A stretch of 64,000 nucleotides of DNA from Apoda limacodes (GCA_946406115.1 OX291547.1:11289001-11353000), one strand, 5' to 3'; shown: positions 1-13,440, numbered from the stretch's first letter. The notes: generated from the sequence alone by a model not told the origin. Program-made: numbers and translations.

Positions 1-1483
1 CGTACCAACTTTTAAAGGGCTCCAAAACTATTATATTCGCTTCTGGAAATACTTTATAGAGCTTAGTGAAGGTTTTCAAGTGATTAAGTGTGATGCAGAG
101 GTTGATTTTCACGATTTAGGATTTCAAGACCTATGACGTCTGAATTTAGCCACATCTCTAAAACATGAAGTTTGTCATAATTGCATTATAACATGACAGT
201 TATCATGACGCGCAAGCAAAAATGCGGCTGGTAAATAAACATGAACAGCCGGTAATAGCAAAAAATAAATATCTCGTTCATGTATGTACTACAACATGAT
301 TTCCATACAACCTTTGAAAACTTTTGTGGGTTAATTTATTGTTATTTTAAATTGGATACCTTTAGGTATTTTTTATCTATTTTTTGCCAATTTCAAGTCA
401 AAACGTGGGCGTCGTACACCAATACAAATAGTATTCATAACGTAAATAGTCATGTGTTTATTTAGTTTAGATGTTTTCTATGCCCTATAAAATCTACTAT
501 AAAATAAGAATAGTTAGAATAGTGGTGTGTCTTAACATAAAATATTTATTTACGGCATTTGGAATTATCAAAACTGAAAACTCGAATAAGCTTAGGGAAC
601 CGTAATTATGGAACTTTTATTTTAAATATTAGTCTACTACTACTAGACTTATTAAAAATATTTTTTTTGTCTGTCCATCTGAATATTAAGGTATATAAAT
701 ATATAAGAACTTCATAACACAACAATAAATCTATGTCAATCTGATTTCATTGATTTTTCCACGTCACAGTCTCGTGAGTGAGGCTACGGGCATAAGTTAG
801 TGCAATTGTTTTATCTATTTTATGTAACAAAATTATTGTAAACATTTGACATATGTATATTGTGCACATTCAAAATCATTACTTATGGCCTTATTTTTCC
901 CATAAAGTCATTGATGGTCTTGTTATCTGAATATGCGCATAAGTATATATGTTTTAATTTTTTTTCTTATTTCTTACAAATGTTGTATTGTTTTCATAAT
1001 TTATGTCTATGTTAATAAAAAAATGTGTTTATGTTTCTCCTTTCTTTTGTGATATTATCTATTAACCAACTATTGTCATATGTATACTCAACATATACAT
1101 ATATTATATATGTATTGGGGTGGTTCTTTTTGTGAATTGTAATGCTCTCAGTTGTCGGTTATACTTTGCTATAATTAAGCCCGATAGTCGAGATTTTGAT
1201 TTTTATTTTCCGCCTGGATCAAAAATATATTTTTCATCTCAGTCACTCGGAAAAGCTTTTTTTATCGTATAAATCGTTTTAAAATCTGTGCGCAAAACCC
1301 CACTTTATCGCCTATCACTAAAAAGGTTGTTTTATAAAATTCCATTAAAAACATACTACTTTTTTATACATTGGTGATATTTGTGTAAACTTTTATTTTT
1401 CAATGTATATGTATGTTTATTATCACGGTTTTCATCGCTATAAGGAGGTAAACAGTTGCTGTATACACACATACATTGGGGGA
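1..1483. other. A+T-rich intergenic or intronic DNA
   Basis: I see no gene here. The sequence is A+T-rich with short AT-alternating patches, for example around 1,078-1,115. The one short reading frame (280-465) has no recognisable domain and looks like chance. Confidence 0.6.
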
Positions 1484-1545
1484 CACCCTGGTTTCACCAA
1501 CCACTTTGGTCCTGGGGGTGAGCCCATTGCCGCAACACTGCTTCT
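1484..1545. repeat. Fragment of a dispersed repeat (GCCGCAACACTGCTTCT)
   Basis: The block CCTGGTTTCACCAACC followed by GAGCCCATTGCCGCAACACT recurs in diverged form at about 51,487-51,632, where it abuts a tRNA-derived SINE. I take it as a fragment of a lepidopteran interspersed repeat. The assignment rests on within-window similarity only. Confidence 0.5.
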
Positions 1546-2399
1546 GGTATTTGAATATAAATTATTATTTGAATATTATTTAAATATAATATTTGAATAT
1601 AACATTTGAATGTGCAAATTGTTGTTGAAACAATTGAACATCATAGAAATATGCACTTAAAAATTTGTCACTAGTGACTTCAGTGACATTTTATTGAATT
1701 GACATATGACTTCGCATTTATTTACTAATAAGTGTTATTAAAATAGTAGTTTATTCAACAAGTGAAAAAAAGGGAATATAATTCGAAGAACTAAGTTGTA
1801 TCCCGAGAGCAACAGAGGATGCTAGAGTAGAATTCTGAGTGGAGCGAGGGTTACAAAGGTCCAAGATGATATTTTTTTTAACGTGTTGTATACCTACACT
1901 GATATTTACCATTGACTGCGAGAAACATATAATATATAAAATTTATAATAATTTGTAACATTTTGGTATATATTCGATCATTGTTACCGGGTGATAAGAG
2001 AAAAATGACATAAAACAACCACAATAACAATTAAAACAATGTAACAATTGTTCCGAATTCAAAATATTTTGATTTACTCAGGATGTAAAAGTGACTTTTA
2101 TCGCTGTTATGTTTTTTTTTCACTCAGTGAGTAAAAGTAAGTTTTATTCGATGTTGTCGATAAATAAAATTCCCTTTTTCGAGTGGCAATGTAGAAATAT
2201 ATTTACATTGGATATGAGAAAAAACAAGTTAAAATTTCCGTGCGTCTTTAGACAAATACTATACTACTAAAAATTTTGGTTTCGTCGCCAAATGCCAATA
2301 TCGAAACTTTTATAGTTTCGTCATAGGTATCCCTTTCATCCGCAGGTCAGACCTTTATATTGACATCGACTCTAATAAAGTCTAAACTTTTAGGTGTTA
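1546..2399. other. No gene seen
   Basis: A+T-rich DNA. The part from about 2,050 to 2,170 (TTCCGAATTCAAAA near its start) shares short motifs with 25,700-25,860, so it may be an old repeat, but the match is weak. Confidence 0.5.
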
Positions 2400-2527
2400 C
2401 AGTGCAATAAACTTTTCTGACCCGGTGTTTGGTCGCTAGTGTCATTGTAATTTTTCACCATTTTATTATGGCGACTGTAGTTATGATTTAATTTTTTGTT
2501 CACCGGGTCAGAAATTTGTTGCAATAT
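2400..2527. mobile_element. Tc1/mariner-like MITE, copy 1
   Basis: A short non-autonomous DNA transposon. The left end reads TA followed by CAGTGCAATAAACTTTTCTG; the right end carries the inverse, CACCGGGTCAGAAA then TTGTTGCAATATA. The inner motif TTTGGTCGCTAGTG is shared with copies at 4,102 and 46,146. A TA target and ends beginning CAGTG are typical of Tc1/mariner elements. No transposase is present. Confidence 0.75.
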
Positions 2528-4101
2528 ACATACTTATTTCTAATTTAATTTAAAGTACAAAAATTCGGGTAGCTGTGCATTAATGTTAAGGGTGATTTTT
2601 TCTTGCTTCTTATCAAAAAGGACCTATCTATATAAGTTTTGCTTTTGGGGTTTTGTGTAAAAAAAAAATATTTAATAGTTTAAATTGATTTTGATTGCTC
2701 ATATTTCTGGTTTTATTAAACAATATACCTATCAAGAAAGAAGAATTTTTGTTTTCACTTTTATTTTTTCATATAGTATTAGTGTAGATAATGTAGTGTA
2801 CGGAAATGAATAACTGGATTTTTAAAACACTCATGTGAGACTATTAAAAACTTCACCTGCGGCTCAGTAACATTCGAGTTTTAATAACCCTTATTTTATA
2901 ACCCTTATTTTATAACTTAAATTAAAGCTACCAAGCTTTGAGCCAAGTGAAAACTACCTTATTAAATTATTATTACAATAAGAAGATTGAAAATGTCTTC
3001 GTTTTCTTGTTATAGCTTTCAGTCAAATTACAACCAGAAGAACTAGAGAACTAGATTTTTAGAAATAATAATTTATTAAAACTACTTTCAAATTAATTAT
3101 ATACATATATGGATTACAGAAAAGTAGAAACACTACACTAAAGGTGTTAGTATATATATATATATATATAACATTGGGGAAGGATATATCTAATTTGACA
3201 TGGTCAAGTGTGAGGTAAATAAGAATTCAGGGAAGAGCTGTGCCGATTTTGGGAATTAAAATAGGATATTACCTTTAAAAAAGTCAAGTATGAGTAGAAT
3301 AAGGGAATAAGGGTTCATGAAAAATTAAAAACCATTTTTAATCGACTTCAAAACGATAAAAATTAGGCAGAACCGCTCAGCAAGTTGAAATAGCCGTGAC
3401 GCGTAATTAAGAGTTTACAACCAACAATGGATGCAGTTGCATTGATCTTAACAATGTAAGTAATGCAACTGGATTTTAAACAAACTTAACGTAATTCATT
3501 TTACAAAGTTAATTTTGTTCCCTTCATTATTGTTGTTTTCTACAGAAATCGTACTGATAGCAGAATATTTTTATTTAAATTATGTACCTACCTACTATTT
3601 TTGGGCGACCCATATATTTGTCACGTCTGCTACGCAATTCTGTTAGAATACCCAAATTAAAGTATGTAAACAAATAGATACAGCTAATTCTAATGGTAAC
3701 CTGAATTAATTTGCGTATCAAAAAGATTTCTATTGCCCTAAATAATGGCTATCTAGAAATTATCTACATTGTTAAATTAACAGTTACTAATAGGATAAGC
3801 TTATCTGGTAGTAAACTGGTTTTATTTTGCGTCGTGTAGGTATATCTAAAGAATTCTGAAGGCTTTTTTATAGTGTATCTTTTCATTTGGCTCGATCTGT
3901 GTCACTGAGCTTTACGCGTTAAAAATACGCTAATTAGTATTTTTTTAAATTATGTTTCTAAAAGTATTTTAAACTAACTAACACTTCACCGCAACCTCGT
4001 AGAGTAATGCAGCTCTGTTTAAAAACAGTAACAGAATTTTCGAAAATTGCCTCGTTTGTGAAAACTCGCGCAGGTCGGCGCTGTTTTAAATTTTGTACCT
4101 A
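2528..4101. other. No gene seen; includes a TA microsatellite
   Basis: A+T-rich DNA with no recognisable coding sequence. A run of about ten TA units lies at 3,151-3,171. Confidence 0.5.
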
Positions 4102-4223
4102 CAGTACAAGAAACTTTCTGACACGGTGTTTGGTCGCTAGTGTTGTTGTAAGTTCACACTGTTTCAGTATCGCAACTATAGTTTTGATTTTTAACCACCG
4201 GGTCAGAAAAGTTTGTTGAAACA
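4102..4223. mobile_element. Tc1/mariner-like MITE, copy 2
   Basis: Second copy of the family at 2,400. It starts after TA with CAGTACAAGAAACTTTCTGA and ends with ACCGGGTCAGAAAAGTTTG, the imperfect inverse. The middle retains TTTGGTCGCTAGTGTTG. The reading frame at 4,007-4,219 merely runs into it and is not a gene. Confidence 0.75.
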
Positions 4224-5400
4224 TATCGACTCCTTTATCTTTAACCGTGTTTAGTCAACACATAAATCAAGATCCGTGTTTATAACTTTTTCAGCATTCT
4301 TTTGAAGAGAGCTTTTTGGCCACTGCTACTAGATCATGAAAGTTTACACATAACACATAAAATTGTAAAAGCAGACAATAACATATACTCTTCATTTCAT
4401 TTAATTGATCAATTGATCAAAATAAATTAAAAAAATTATCAACTGTTACCTAGATACATTGAGGTTAAACGAGCATATATTTCTCTAAAAAGAACTTTTT
4501 CCTTAAATGAGTCGATTTAAAACTCTCATTTATTTGTCAAGTGTTGCCCCAAGCCAAAGTATCTAGCAAAACATATTAGAAATAATATTAAGTCATTAAT
4601 CTTAAAGGATTAATAACTCTTTTTAAAGAAAAAAAACGGTTAATACGGTAACATGTTCAGATAATGTGTGAAAAATGTTCCAATCTAGCAATCACATCTA
4701 ATTAGAAATGTTTTACCGTATCCTCTGAGACTTTACCTTGTTAAATTTCAGTTGATTAATGCAATACTTTCTAGGGTACGTTTTAAAACATGTTTAATTT
4801 TTAATGGTCTAGTAGGTTTGTAATGGTAATATTTTATTTCCGCTGACGTATGAGTACATTAAGTGAAATGACTTAAAATCATTGCTTTAACTAGCGAGTA
4901 ATTTGAACCTATATGAAATTCGCTAAGAGCTCTTAACATTCAAAATATATTTGATAAATATTTACTTTATGTAAAACAATTCCATTTTCCTACGAATACC
5001 AATACCTTAGATTAAACAGAAAATTAAAGTGTTAAAATCTAACAAACTATACTACACTTACCTTCCTCGCATACATGACTATTAAATTTATGTTCATATG
5101 TTTATATGGGCCCATCGGCCTTCCTGCTCTGAATTTTGAATGTAGTAACCATATGTTTGTTCCTGTGCAATTCTGACGTAAGACGTGCTTGGATAAAACA
5201 CAGTGAATATGTTAGCGGTAACATAAGCTACTTAACAGTGATAGTCTCATTATTTGTTTTTGCGTTATTTACGAACAAATAAAACCTCTTATAACCTAAC
5301 ACCTTGAATTATTAATGGTCATGCAAGTTTTATAGGTACTTCCTCCCGCTAACCCTTAGGTCTCTCGGTTATCTGCCGTTTTCTTTTGGGACTGCAGTAT
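4224..5400. other. No gene seen
   Basis: A+T-rich DNA without recognisable repeats or coding sequence. Confidence 0.5.
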
Positions 5401-5540
5401 TGGGTTCTACAAAAGGAGATTAAGATGTTTAAGGGGTCAGCAACGTGGAAGTGATGATGCTGGTGTTGCAAGCGTCCATAGGTTTACGGTGACCACTTTG
5501 CATCAGGTGGCCTGTAAGTTCGCGTAAGCGGTATAACAAA
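5401..5540 (+). mobile_element. CR1/jockey-type LINE 3' end, decayed
   Basis: The motifs GGGGTCAGCAACG, GGTGTTGCAAGCGTCCATAG and GGTGACCACTTTGCATCAGG match, in order and spacing, the 3' end of the cleaner LINE copy at 40,727-41,258. It is a 5'-truncated remnant with many substitutions and a poor terminal AGCGGTATAACAAAA. Confidence 0.75.
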
Positions 5541-7314
5541 ATATATTATAATTACTCCTTATTTACTTCCTTTCATTCAATATTTTATAAGAGAACTCAA
5601 TTGTAAAAGCTCACGTGTCATAAGCCTATGTAAGTGATCAAGTTAATAAAACGCTATAAATTGTTTGTCAGATAGTACTTGAACTCATGACCTCCTTGTT
5701 CAGCATAAGTCACTTTACCGCTAGATCAAAAGGATTTGTTCATGGAAGATGATTAAATTTTTTTACTACATACATTTATTAAGGTACCGGATGTTGAAAA
5801 TTTATAGCAAACATGCCAACCAAAATATTTGATGCAGTTAAGACGATTATGAAGGTGCGCGTTTTTATACGGAATGCGTTAACGTCTCGTCCCCCTTAAA
5901 CCTAGTCCTGGTTGCTACAACTTTTGAGAAATTGTCATAATTGGATTGGTTTTGGATTCAACTTAAATAAGTTTGTGTTTAACATGTAGATTCACACTCC
6001 TTAACAGGTGGCAATAGAAAACATTATTTAAAACTGTTATTTTTCTAAGCACATGAGTGAAATAATAGTTCTTCACTGTTTATAGTTGCTACAGAATGTA
6101 ACAAGTGTTGAAATTTCCACAAACGCATTTATTTCAACGCAAAAGTTTAGTACAAAATTAGTTTTTTGACCTGTTGTTGTCACTGTAACTTAATTAAACT
6201 GCCGAAATTCTTGCTACTGAATGTTCTAAAAAATTCCATGTTCTTTTTAGATTTAAAAGATAACACTTTTTATTAAGGATGTGTTAGGATATATGCAGGC
6301 TGAGATGTGATTTATTTATAATTTAAAATCATGTTTTAAAGCTTAGTCTAGCTAGTAGGCTAATATAATGTCTTAACGCTGCTGGAATGCGACTTTTCTT
6401 AAAATAAATATAACTTGTTTACAAACTAATGATTTTTATTTTTTATATTGCCAAAAAGAGATGTAAAGGTCCAATTAGACCTGTAAAAATTTGTTCTAAA
6501 CAAATTAAATCTTTTAAATGTCAAATCCAAAAACTGACCGACTCTCAAATAAAAACGAGTCTTTTACTCCTTTCAAAGTTTAGCCTATGAATGTAAGTAG
6601 AAATTAAAAATAAACACTGTAGAGGTCGACACTCACCTCTACAAAAAAAGTAGATGCTACAAGTGTATTCATTGTTTGTTTTTCTGGTGTATTTTATAAA
6701 TGTTTTGTTCCGTCTTCTATATATTATTAGTTTTTAAAATAGCTTCCAGCTTAGATTAATTCAAAATTGGCTGATAGTGACTTTCTATTGTTATATACAA
6801 TCTGATCTAGGTTTATTTATAAAATGATCTAGGTTTATTTTTCCTAGGTACTGAGTTGAATATGTATTTAAAGTATTTAAACGACCATTTTTTGTTATAA
6901 AAAGGAAAGCACAGCCTGCTTAAATTCATTCTCGTTGAGTGTTAACTATACAAGTTAAGTATAAGGTGGAACTGACCAAATTCATTTGAGAAAATTTAAT
7001 TTATCGAATTCTATGACGATATTTGTGTCTTCGATGTTAAGCTTCCTGAAAAATTTTACTTTCAGAAACTTTTTATCCTGACAGCACTATCTAGTCCCTT
7101 AAAGATGCATGTTTTCCTATTAAAATTCAGTTCAAAGCATGTTATACCATGAAAAATAATAATTGTTATTTATTCTAATACTTTTATTTCTATTGGCATA
7201 AAGGATAAATCATTATGATAATGCTATGATATTGTAAATAATATAACCTCTGAATTATAATTTTTGTTTGATAGCGAATGTATTATTAGACAAAAACTTT
7301 TATATAGATACAAT
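5541..7314. other. No gene seen; possible decayed SINE at 5,680-5,740
   Basis: Mostly featureless A+T-rich DNA. On the minus strand, 5,680-5,740 contains GGTCATGAGTTCAAGTAC preceded by TAGCGGTAAAGTGAC, which resemble a degraded tRNA B box and A box. This may be an old SINE head; the evidence is thin. Confidence 0.4.
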
Positions 7315-7613
7315 ATCTTTTGCCAGCGACTCCGCCTGCCTTAAATCTGGTTATAGACCTGAGATTCCTACGGTAACTCCTTGATTATACTTAGCAGTTT
7401 TCCATAGCAAGCTATAGCTTGTATATATAAGTTATAGCTATAAGTTCGTTCAAGTGGAATTCTGTAGTGATTCCCTCAAGAACTTTTGAATTTTCTGGGA
7501 CAGATCTCCGTCTCTTCAACTATATTTGTGCCAAACGTGCTGAATTGGATGTTCCGTAGCTGCGGAACTGAGTAGCAGACAAACAAACCTCACATTCATA
7601 ATATTAGTAGGAT
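7315..7613 (-). mobile_element. Lep1-type non-autonomous Helitron
   Basis: On the plus strand it begins CTTTTGCCAGCGACTCCGCC and ends TTCATAATATTAGTAGGAT. Read on the minus strand this is a Helitron-like element: a 5' end starting ATCC and a 3' end near GGCAAAAG, with the canonical CTAG terminus decayed. Internal marks shared with other copies here are GAACTTTTGAATTTT and the GTAGCAGACAAACAAAC stretch. It has no Rep/helicase coding capacity. Confidence 0.75.
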
Positions 7614-8099
7614 TAGAAGTTGTCGTTTCAGATATGTTATTGTTAAAGAATCATTTTTTTGTTTATTGTTTTAATTGTTGCTCTTCTTACGTAGATATAA
7701 ATGACGAATGGAAATAACCTATTACTAACATCTTACAAAAATATACTAATTCGTTAAATTAGCTACTTATTCAGGTCGAAGGTAGAGCAAAAAGTGTTAA
7801 AAGAATAGATAGGTACGCATATATACAAATGTTTACTCACGTTAATATATAAAGCAGAAATATGTGGTGTCGTTTGTTGAATTATGAATTTGTAAATACA
7901 CGAATGAATTTGATTATATTAGCATCTAGAAGCCGCGTACCGAATGTAACCTAATACTACAATGCAGGCTATTCACGTTAATTAATTCGATATAGCTGAT
8001 TAATAATTTGAGAGCTCAATATAAGTTTTCGTGACTAGTCGGCTTTATTACAGCCCGGTTGTAGCTTTTAAACATCTTTACTAAACTCTATTTCAGTTG
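7614..8099. other. No gene seen
   Basis: A+T-rich DNA, nothing recognised. Confidence 0.5.
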
Positions 8100-8455
8100 T
8101 TATCTAACAAGTCTTATGCGTCCCCACTGTTTGGGCACAGCCTACCTTCACTAAGGGCGATGAGCCATAGTCCACACGTGAAGACTTCTCGCACGTCTTT
8201 TATTTTGACATAGCAAGTTTCCTCACGATGTATTCCTTCACCGATTTTCAAGGGAAAAAACAGCCGAACTTGAATACACAATTCATCTTAGATAGTTTAC
8301 GTAATGAACTTAGTAGAACCGACTTGCATGCAACAGAATTTTCTAGACCAGCTAAATTAAAATAAAAAAAAATTAAAACAATAAATCCTCCAAGCGAATT
8401 TGAACTTTGAACTTGAACACACAAATGTGTCACGTAGCCGCTAGTTCCGCTTATG
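8100..8455 (-). mobile_element. Degenerate tRNA-derived SINE-like repeat
   Basis: The motif GTTTCCTCACGATGTATTCC followed by TTCACCG is a hallmark of a common lepidopteran interspersed repeat. At the other end GAATTTGAACTTTGAACTTG and CACGTAGCCGCTAGTTCCGC correspond, on the minus strand, to a decayed tRNA-like B box and A box. Read on the minus strand the tRNA-like head comes first and the CACGATG motif lies near the tail. The reading frame at 8,248-8,433 lies wholly inside it and is not a gene. Confidence 0.55.
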
Positions 8456-10170
8456 TATTCATTAACAGAAGTGTGTCCGGTTGGAATGTTTTATTTCATC
8501 TTTAAGGTCAGATGCAATTCTATCACCACAGTAAATTCAATGGCAGAGTATGTTTCGACATAATATTTTGGTAGTTACTAGGCTGACACGCTTTCGTATA
8601 ATTATGTATATGAGTTGTGACGCAATGGATCATTCAAATGGTCTCTGGCGCCAATGTCACGGACATACATTCAACCAACACCTATAAATGATACAAATAA
8701 AACGCAATTAAAAATAATTATGATAATAGGCTTCGTCTGTCTTGTTGTAAATAGGTGAAAAGAGATTGAAATCTTTTTAAAAAATCGTAAATCCAGTCAT
8801 TAGTTTGTTTTTTTGTTACTATTATAGACAGAAAACATCCTGTTTATGAAATAATTGGAACTAAATATTTTTATATATGCGATATTTAATTACTAATTGC
8901 GACTAAATGCGATAAGTAATTACTATTTGAACAAACCAAGGATCGACAGTACATGATCGAAGGAGATTATATCCCTTAGAGAATTCTATATAGGAAACAA
9001 ATTATAAAATTCTAAAATTTATACGAAATGAATCGTGAAATGGATGTTTTAAAAATATTCAATTTTGCACGTTTCCACTGACACGTGCGAGAACAGCGTT
9101 TTTTTTTATGTAATGTAATAAAAAAATTTGCATAATTCTAGAGCTCATTGAGAAAACTAAACAGAAATGTACGTGTTTTACATTTGTTTACGTAGGAAAA
9201 CTCCACACTAGCATATTTGTTGTTTAGCTGAAACTCTTATGTGAAAACTAGATTAGGTTTGTTATTACGTTAGGCCATACATAAATTATCGTTAATATTT
9301 GAGTTTTCTTAAACTTGCTGTATTATTTTAATGAAGACTTTTAGATTAGACTATTATTGTACTTGTACATACATATTATTGTGCCTTTAACTTCTAGTGA
9401 CTTATAAAGTTCTAGTACACACACTTACGTAAATACATGAAATCATGTTATACATTATAAATATACATACAAAGAAATAATCTTTCTTCCTTTGAGACTC
9501 CTTGAAGGTTAAAGTCTTCTTAGAAAATATATCATAAATGCCATAATTATGGCTACATCATCAATGTATATAATTATGTTTATAGGCCTGGGCAGTCCTG
9601 AGTGAGTGCTTTACGTTGATTATAAACCTTTAGTAGTTGAGAGGGGGCATAAATTTTAAATAACGCGAAATATTAACGTTGTATGGGCGAAAAGCATAAA
9701 TTATTAACATCTCGAATATTATTTTTTGTATTAAAAATGTGTTAAGAACAGCCCTAATAATGATAAAACTTTAGGTAAATTATATGTACGGTTATAAAAA
9801 TAAATTTAAAATTAGCTTAAATTAAAGGTAACTTGGAGATTTTCTGTTATCGAGAAAATTTTATAGCATCGCGTTTTTGCTAATATCAGGCCTTGGAATT
9901 ATAATATAGTATTTTTTTTTATATTTATTTGAACTTGATGTATTTACTCAAAATTCAATTCTACGATGGGCAATTTCCCTTTATGCATCCTCTTAAGGTT
10001 TAGTCATATCGGACGTCGGTACTCGGGCCAGCGATATTTCTCTGTGTTGACATTTTAAACTTCATTTCAGTAAATGTATAAGAAGAAAGGAGCGATACAA
10101 AGTATGTATCAACTATATAACCTACATCAAGCAGAAACCTGTAAGCTATCGCACTGTAAAAGTTTTGTAG
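8456..10170. other. No gene seen
   Basis: A+T-rich DNA with no repeat or coding signature that I recognise on either strand. Confidence 0.5.
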
Positions 10171-10265
10171 GGATGACTCTGGTGCTTCAGGTGTCTATAG
10201 GCTACGGTAACCGCTTAACATCACTCGGGCCATAAGCTTGTTTGCTACCTTGGTAGTATAAAAAA
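10171..10265 (+). mobile_element. CR1/jockey-type LINE 3' tail, decayed
   Basis: The motifs GGTGTCTATAGGCTACGGTA, ACCGCTTAACATCA and TTGCTACCTTGGTAGTATAA align with the tail of the LINE at 40,727-41,258. Only the last ~95 bp survive. Confidence 0.75.
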
Positions 10266-11040
10266 TCCCTTTAAGTTACTCGAAAATATGCTGTGAAGCT
10301 TAAGTACCAGATGTTGACCTTCCAACAGTTTTAAATATGACTTACTCAATAAATCCTTACTTGATAAGAGTAATTTCTAACTGTGGTTTTTTTAACAATA
10401 AAAAAATAAATTTATTCATTTTATCAAAGATAAGTTTTTGCTACTGTGTTTGATATAAAATATTTATTACATTAATTGAGACACTGAGCAATAACCTACG
10501 TATCTATACTGAACTTTTTTGCTCTTTGAACCATACCATTAGTATGTAAGCGATGGAATTCTTGTCACTTTATTAAAAGTAACTGGTAAAACTGGATATG
10601 GTTACATATTTGTAGATGATTTCATTACTTATTCGACTATTATCACAAAAGGAGTTATAATAAATTACTGTAACAGGTAATCCGTTGAGTAAAACAATAG
10701 ATCTTAAATTAAATCTAATATTATGCATCCTACTCTTGGCTGTAAGGAAGTTAACATACATAACCAAATTCTTTGTGTTTTTCTATGTTATTCATAAATA
10801 TTAGTAGATAGCTAAACACTCCAGGCCCACGCCATTTGAGTTTATTGTACAGAAATAATGTTACCATCAGCCTACGTCTTAACCATTTTTATTTGCATTT
10901 TTTTACATGAGATGCATAGAATAAAAGCTTTTAACATAAGTTATTAGTCTGAGTTCAAAGACCAGAGATATTTTTTCAAAACTGTATTCTGTTTTTAATG
11001 GAAGGAGAACCCCAAAATTTCTGCCTACCATCGCCATAAT
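10266..11040. other. No gene seen
   Basis: A+T-rich DNA; the minus-strand frame at 10,573-10,767 is short and unrecognised. Confidence 0.5.
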
Positions 11041-11049
11041 CTAACTATC

Positions 11050-11755
11050 TGTATATTCAATGACATATCAACGCACAATCCAAACTACTGGGACTCGAAA
11101 CTATAAATTTGGCATATGGGATCCTGGACGTAGGATCATTAAGGAAAGAATTTTGCGAAATTCAGCCCCTAAAGGGGTAAAATGGGTGTTTGAAGTAGGT
11201 ATGTATGAACATCCTTCAATTGCACAGCTGTTTCTTCTAGCTACTAAAATATTAAAATTGGTATTTGGCCCTTAAGTTAAAAATTAAGATATACATGTTT
11301 CATCTCCTAGGGAGCAAAACAGGGCATGAAAATTCGTATGAGAATTCCGCTAATTTTGTAATTTTTAAAAGTTCATGAAGAAGAAGTCGCAGGTAAATGC
11401 TAGTAAAATATAAATGAGTAATTGACTGACTCATACGAGTATTTTAACGCACAGCTCAGACTACTGCGTCTAAGGACTTGAAATTTTGCAGAGAGGTTTC
11501 TGTCATAGTAACTAAAAAACAAGTACTAAGAAAGGGTTCTACAAAATTCATTTTCTAAGGCGGTAAAATAGGGCGTCATTCTTGAAGCTCAAAGCATGAA
11601 AATTGGTATTAGCATATTCGAGGAAATTATAAATAGTGGAATAAATGTGGAATCATTTATATGAAAATTCCGATATTTTCGTAGTGAAAGCATTAAAACT
11701 TAAAAAACTTTTTTTCTCAATGTCTACGCTGACGAAGTCGCAGAAAAAAGCTAGT
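11050..11755 (+). mobile_element. Two adjacent Helitron-related repeat modules
   Basis: Two related modules lie head to tail. Module 1 contains TGACATATCAACGCACAATC, GGGACTCGAAACTATAAATT and ends GAAGTCGCAGGTAAATGCTAGT at about 11,402. Module 2 contains TTTAACGCACAGCTCAGACT, GGACTTGAAATTTTGCAG and ends GACGAAGTCGCAGAAAAAAG then CTAGT at about 11,754. Both terminate in the CTAGT typical of Lep1-type Helitron 3' ends. The 71-codon frame at 11,060-11,275 lies inside the repeat and is not a host gene. Confidence 0.65.
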
Positions 11756-12756
11756 GTATTGATACACTTCCAATCAGGAACTAATGTTCCAGATTGTTTA
11801 TTGTTTAATGAATAATTTATCTTATTGTTTACACGGGTTTTAAGAACACATATATAACAGGAAACTATAAATTTAGTTATCACTTCTTAAACTAGTGACA
11901 ATTAACGTCAACAATGAAGTTTTTGTTGTTTCGTTTTAAGTTCAACCTACATATTTTAACTTTTATAGTAAACGGAAGAAAATATATTATACCGGGAAAA
12001 TTTAAACCGATTATATTCAAAACAAGTTTTGTTGTAATCATTTATACGTAAATCTCTATTATTGGAATTTTTTATAACATGTCCATGATTCACGATTTAG
12101 AAAAATCCCTCAATGTGCTGCTCTAACTAATTTTTCTCAATTTTATAAAAAAATTCTTACAAGATACCTTCCTTAAAAATCTCTTAATTCAATGTTAAGA
12201 TGGCGTTATCACAAGGCTGAGACATACGAACGGAAGTAAGAACAGATGGACTTGGTGATCTATAAGAGTTATGCTTTTGCCATTCACTCGTAACTACGAA
12301 ACCCTAAATATGCTTATTTTACCCGCGACAAAATAAACTACTTTTGTGTTACTATAGCAGCGAAGATTAGGCGTTTTTAACCTCTGTGAACTTGAGATAT
12401 CGACGTCCAAGAGCACAAATATTCGGTCACACATTACACATTGGCTACAACGTCCTCCACACTAATTAAAGTCATCAGTCATCTCTACTCCATGCAATAA
12501 ACATATCAACAGATGTACTGTCTCATTACCTTTAACGCACCAATATAATCTTGTTTTTTAAGAAATACTGCAACCCTTTGCCTCACAGCCAAGCAGATTT
12601 GTAGTATTAGTCTCGTCCAGCTATCTTTTGCACCATATTCATAAAACCTATACACTTGAAATACCTACACTAGTGTCAAAATAGACATATCATTATAGCA
12701 AAAATTTTTTTTTTGCTTTTATTAACTACATTTTGATTTATTAGTACTGTTCCAAA
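11756..12756. other. No gene seen
   Basis: A+T-rich DNA with no recognised feature. Confidence 0.5.
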
Positions 12757-13319
12757 CAAAACTTCTTTATTTCGCAGACTTCTTCACTACCTTGATTTTC
12801 TGTGGATATTATTTATATATTTTGAATATTTTTTTATTTCAAATTGATATACATATTTTCTTAAACAGTAGATACTCATCCATTGTGCCTTCTTTTGAAG
12901 ATAATATTATGTATAACGATGAAGATTGTCACAACATTTCGATCTATGTTGTTTATTCCATTTATTCATATATTTAATTATTTAATGATATATTATTTTA
13001 ATTATAAATAAAAAGAATAAAAACTATGAGTATTTGAAACAACTTCTTTACTTCGCAGACTTCTTCACTACCTTGATTTTCTGTGGATATTATTTATATA
13101 TTTTGAATATTTTTTTATTTCAAATTAATATACATATTTTCTTAAACAGTAGATACTCATCCATTGTGCCTTCTTTTGAAGATAATATGTATAACGATGA
13201 AGATTGTCACAACATTTCGATCTATGTAGTTTATTCCATTTATTCATATATTTAATTATTTAATGATATATTATTTTAATTATAAATAAAAAGAATAAAA
13301 ACTATGAGTATTTGAAATA
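12757..13319 (+). repeat. 281-bp tandem duplication
   Basis: Two near-identical units lie directly next to each other. ACTTCTTTATTTCGCAGACT at 12,761 recurs as ACTTCTTTACTTCGCAGAC at 13,042, a period of 281 bp. Similarity runs to the end of the second unit near 13,319. I see only a few substitutions and one 3-bp deletion (AATATTATGTAT against AATATGTAT). The similar 61- and 73-codon reading frames at 12,792 and 13,034 are products of this duplication and encode nothing recognisable. Confidence 0.9.
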
Positions 13320-13440
13320 TTTCGATATTAGGTCTTTAACAAATATTATAAATATAATATTTTTTCATATAATCACTTTAAAGCGCGTTGTGTCCTCCAT
13401 TTAAAATAAGTATTCGTTCTTATTTACATAATTATTCTTC

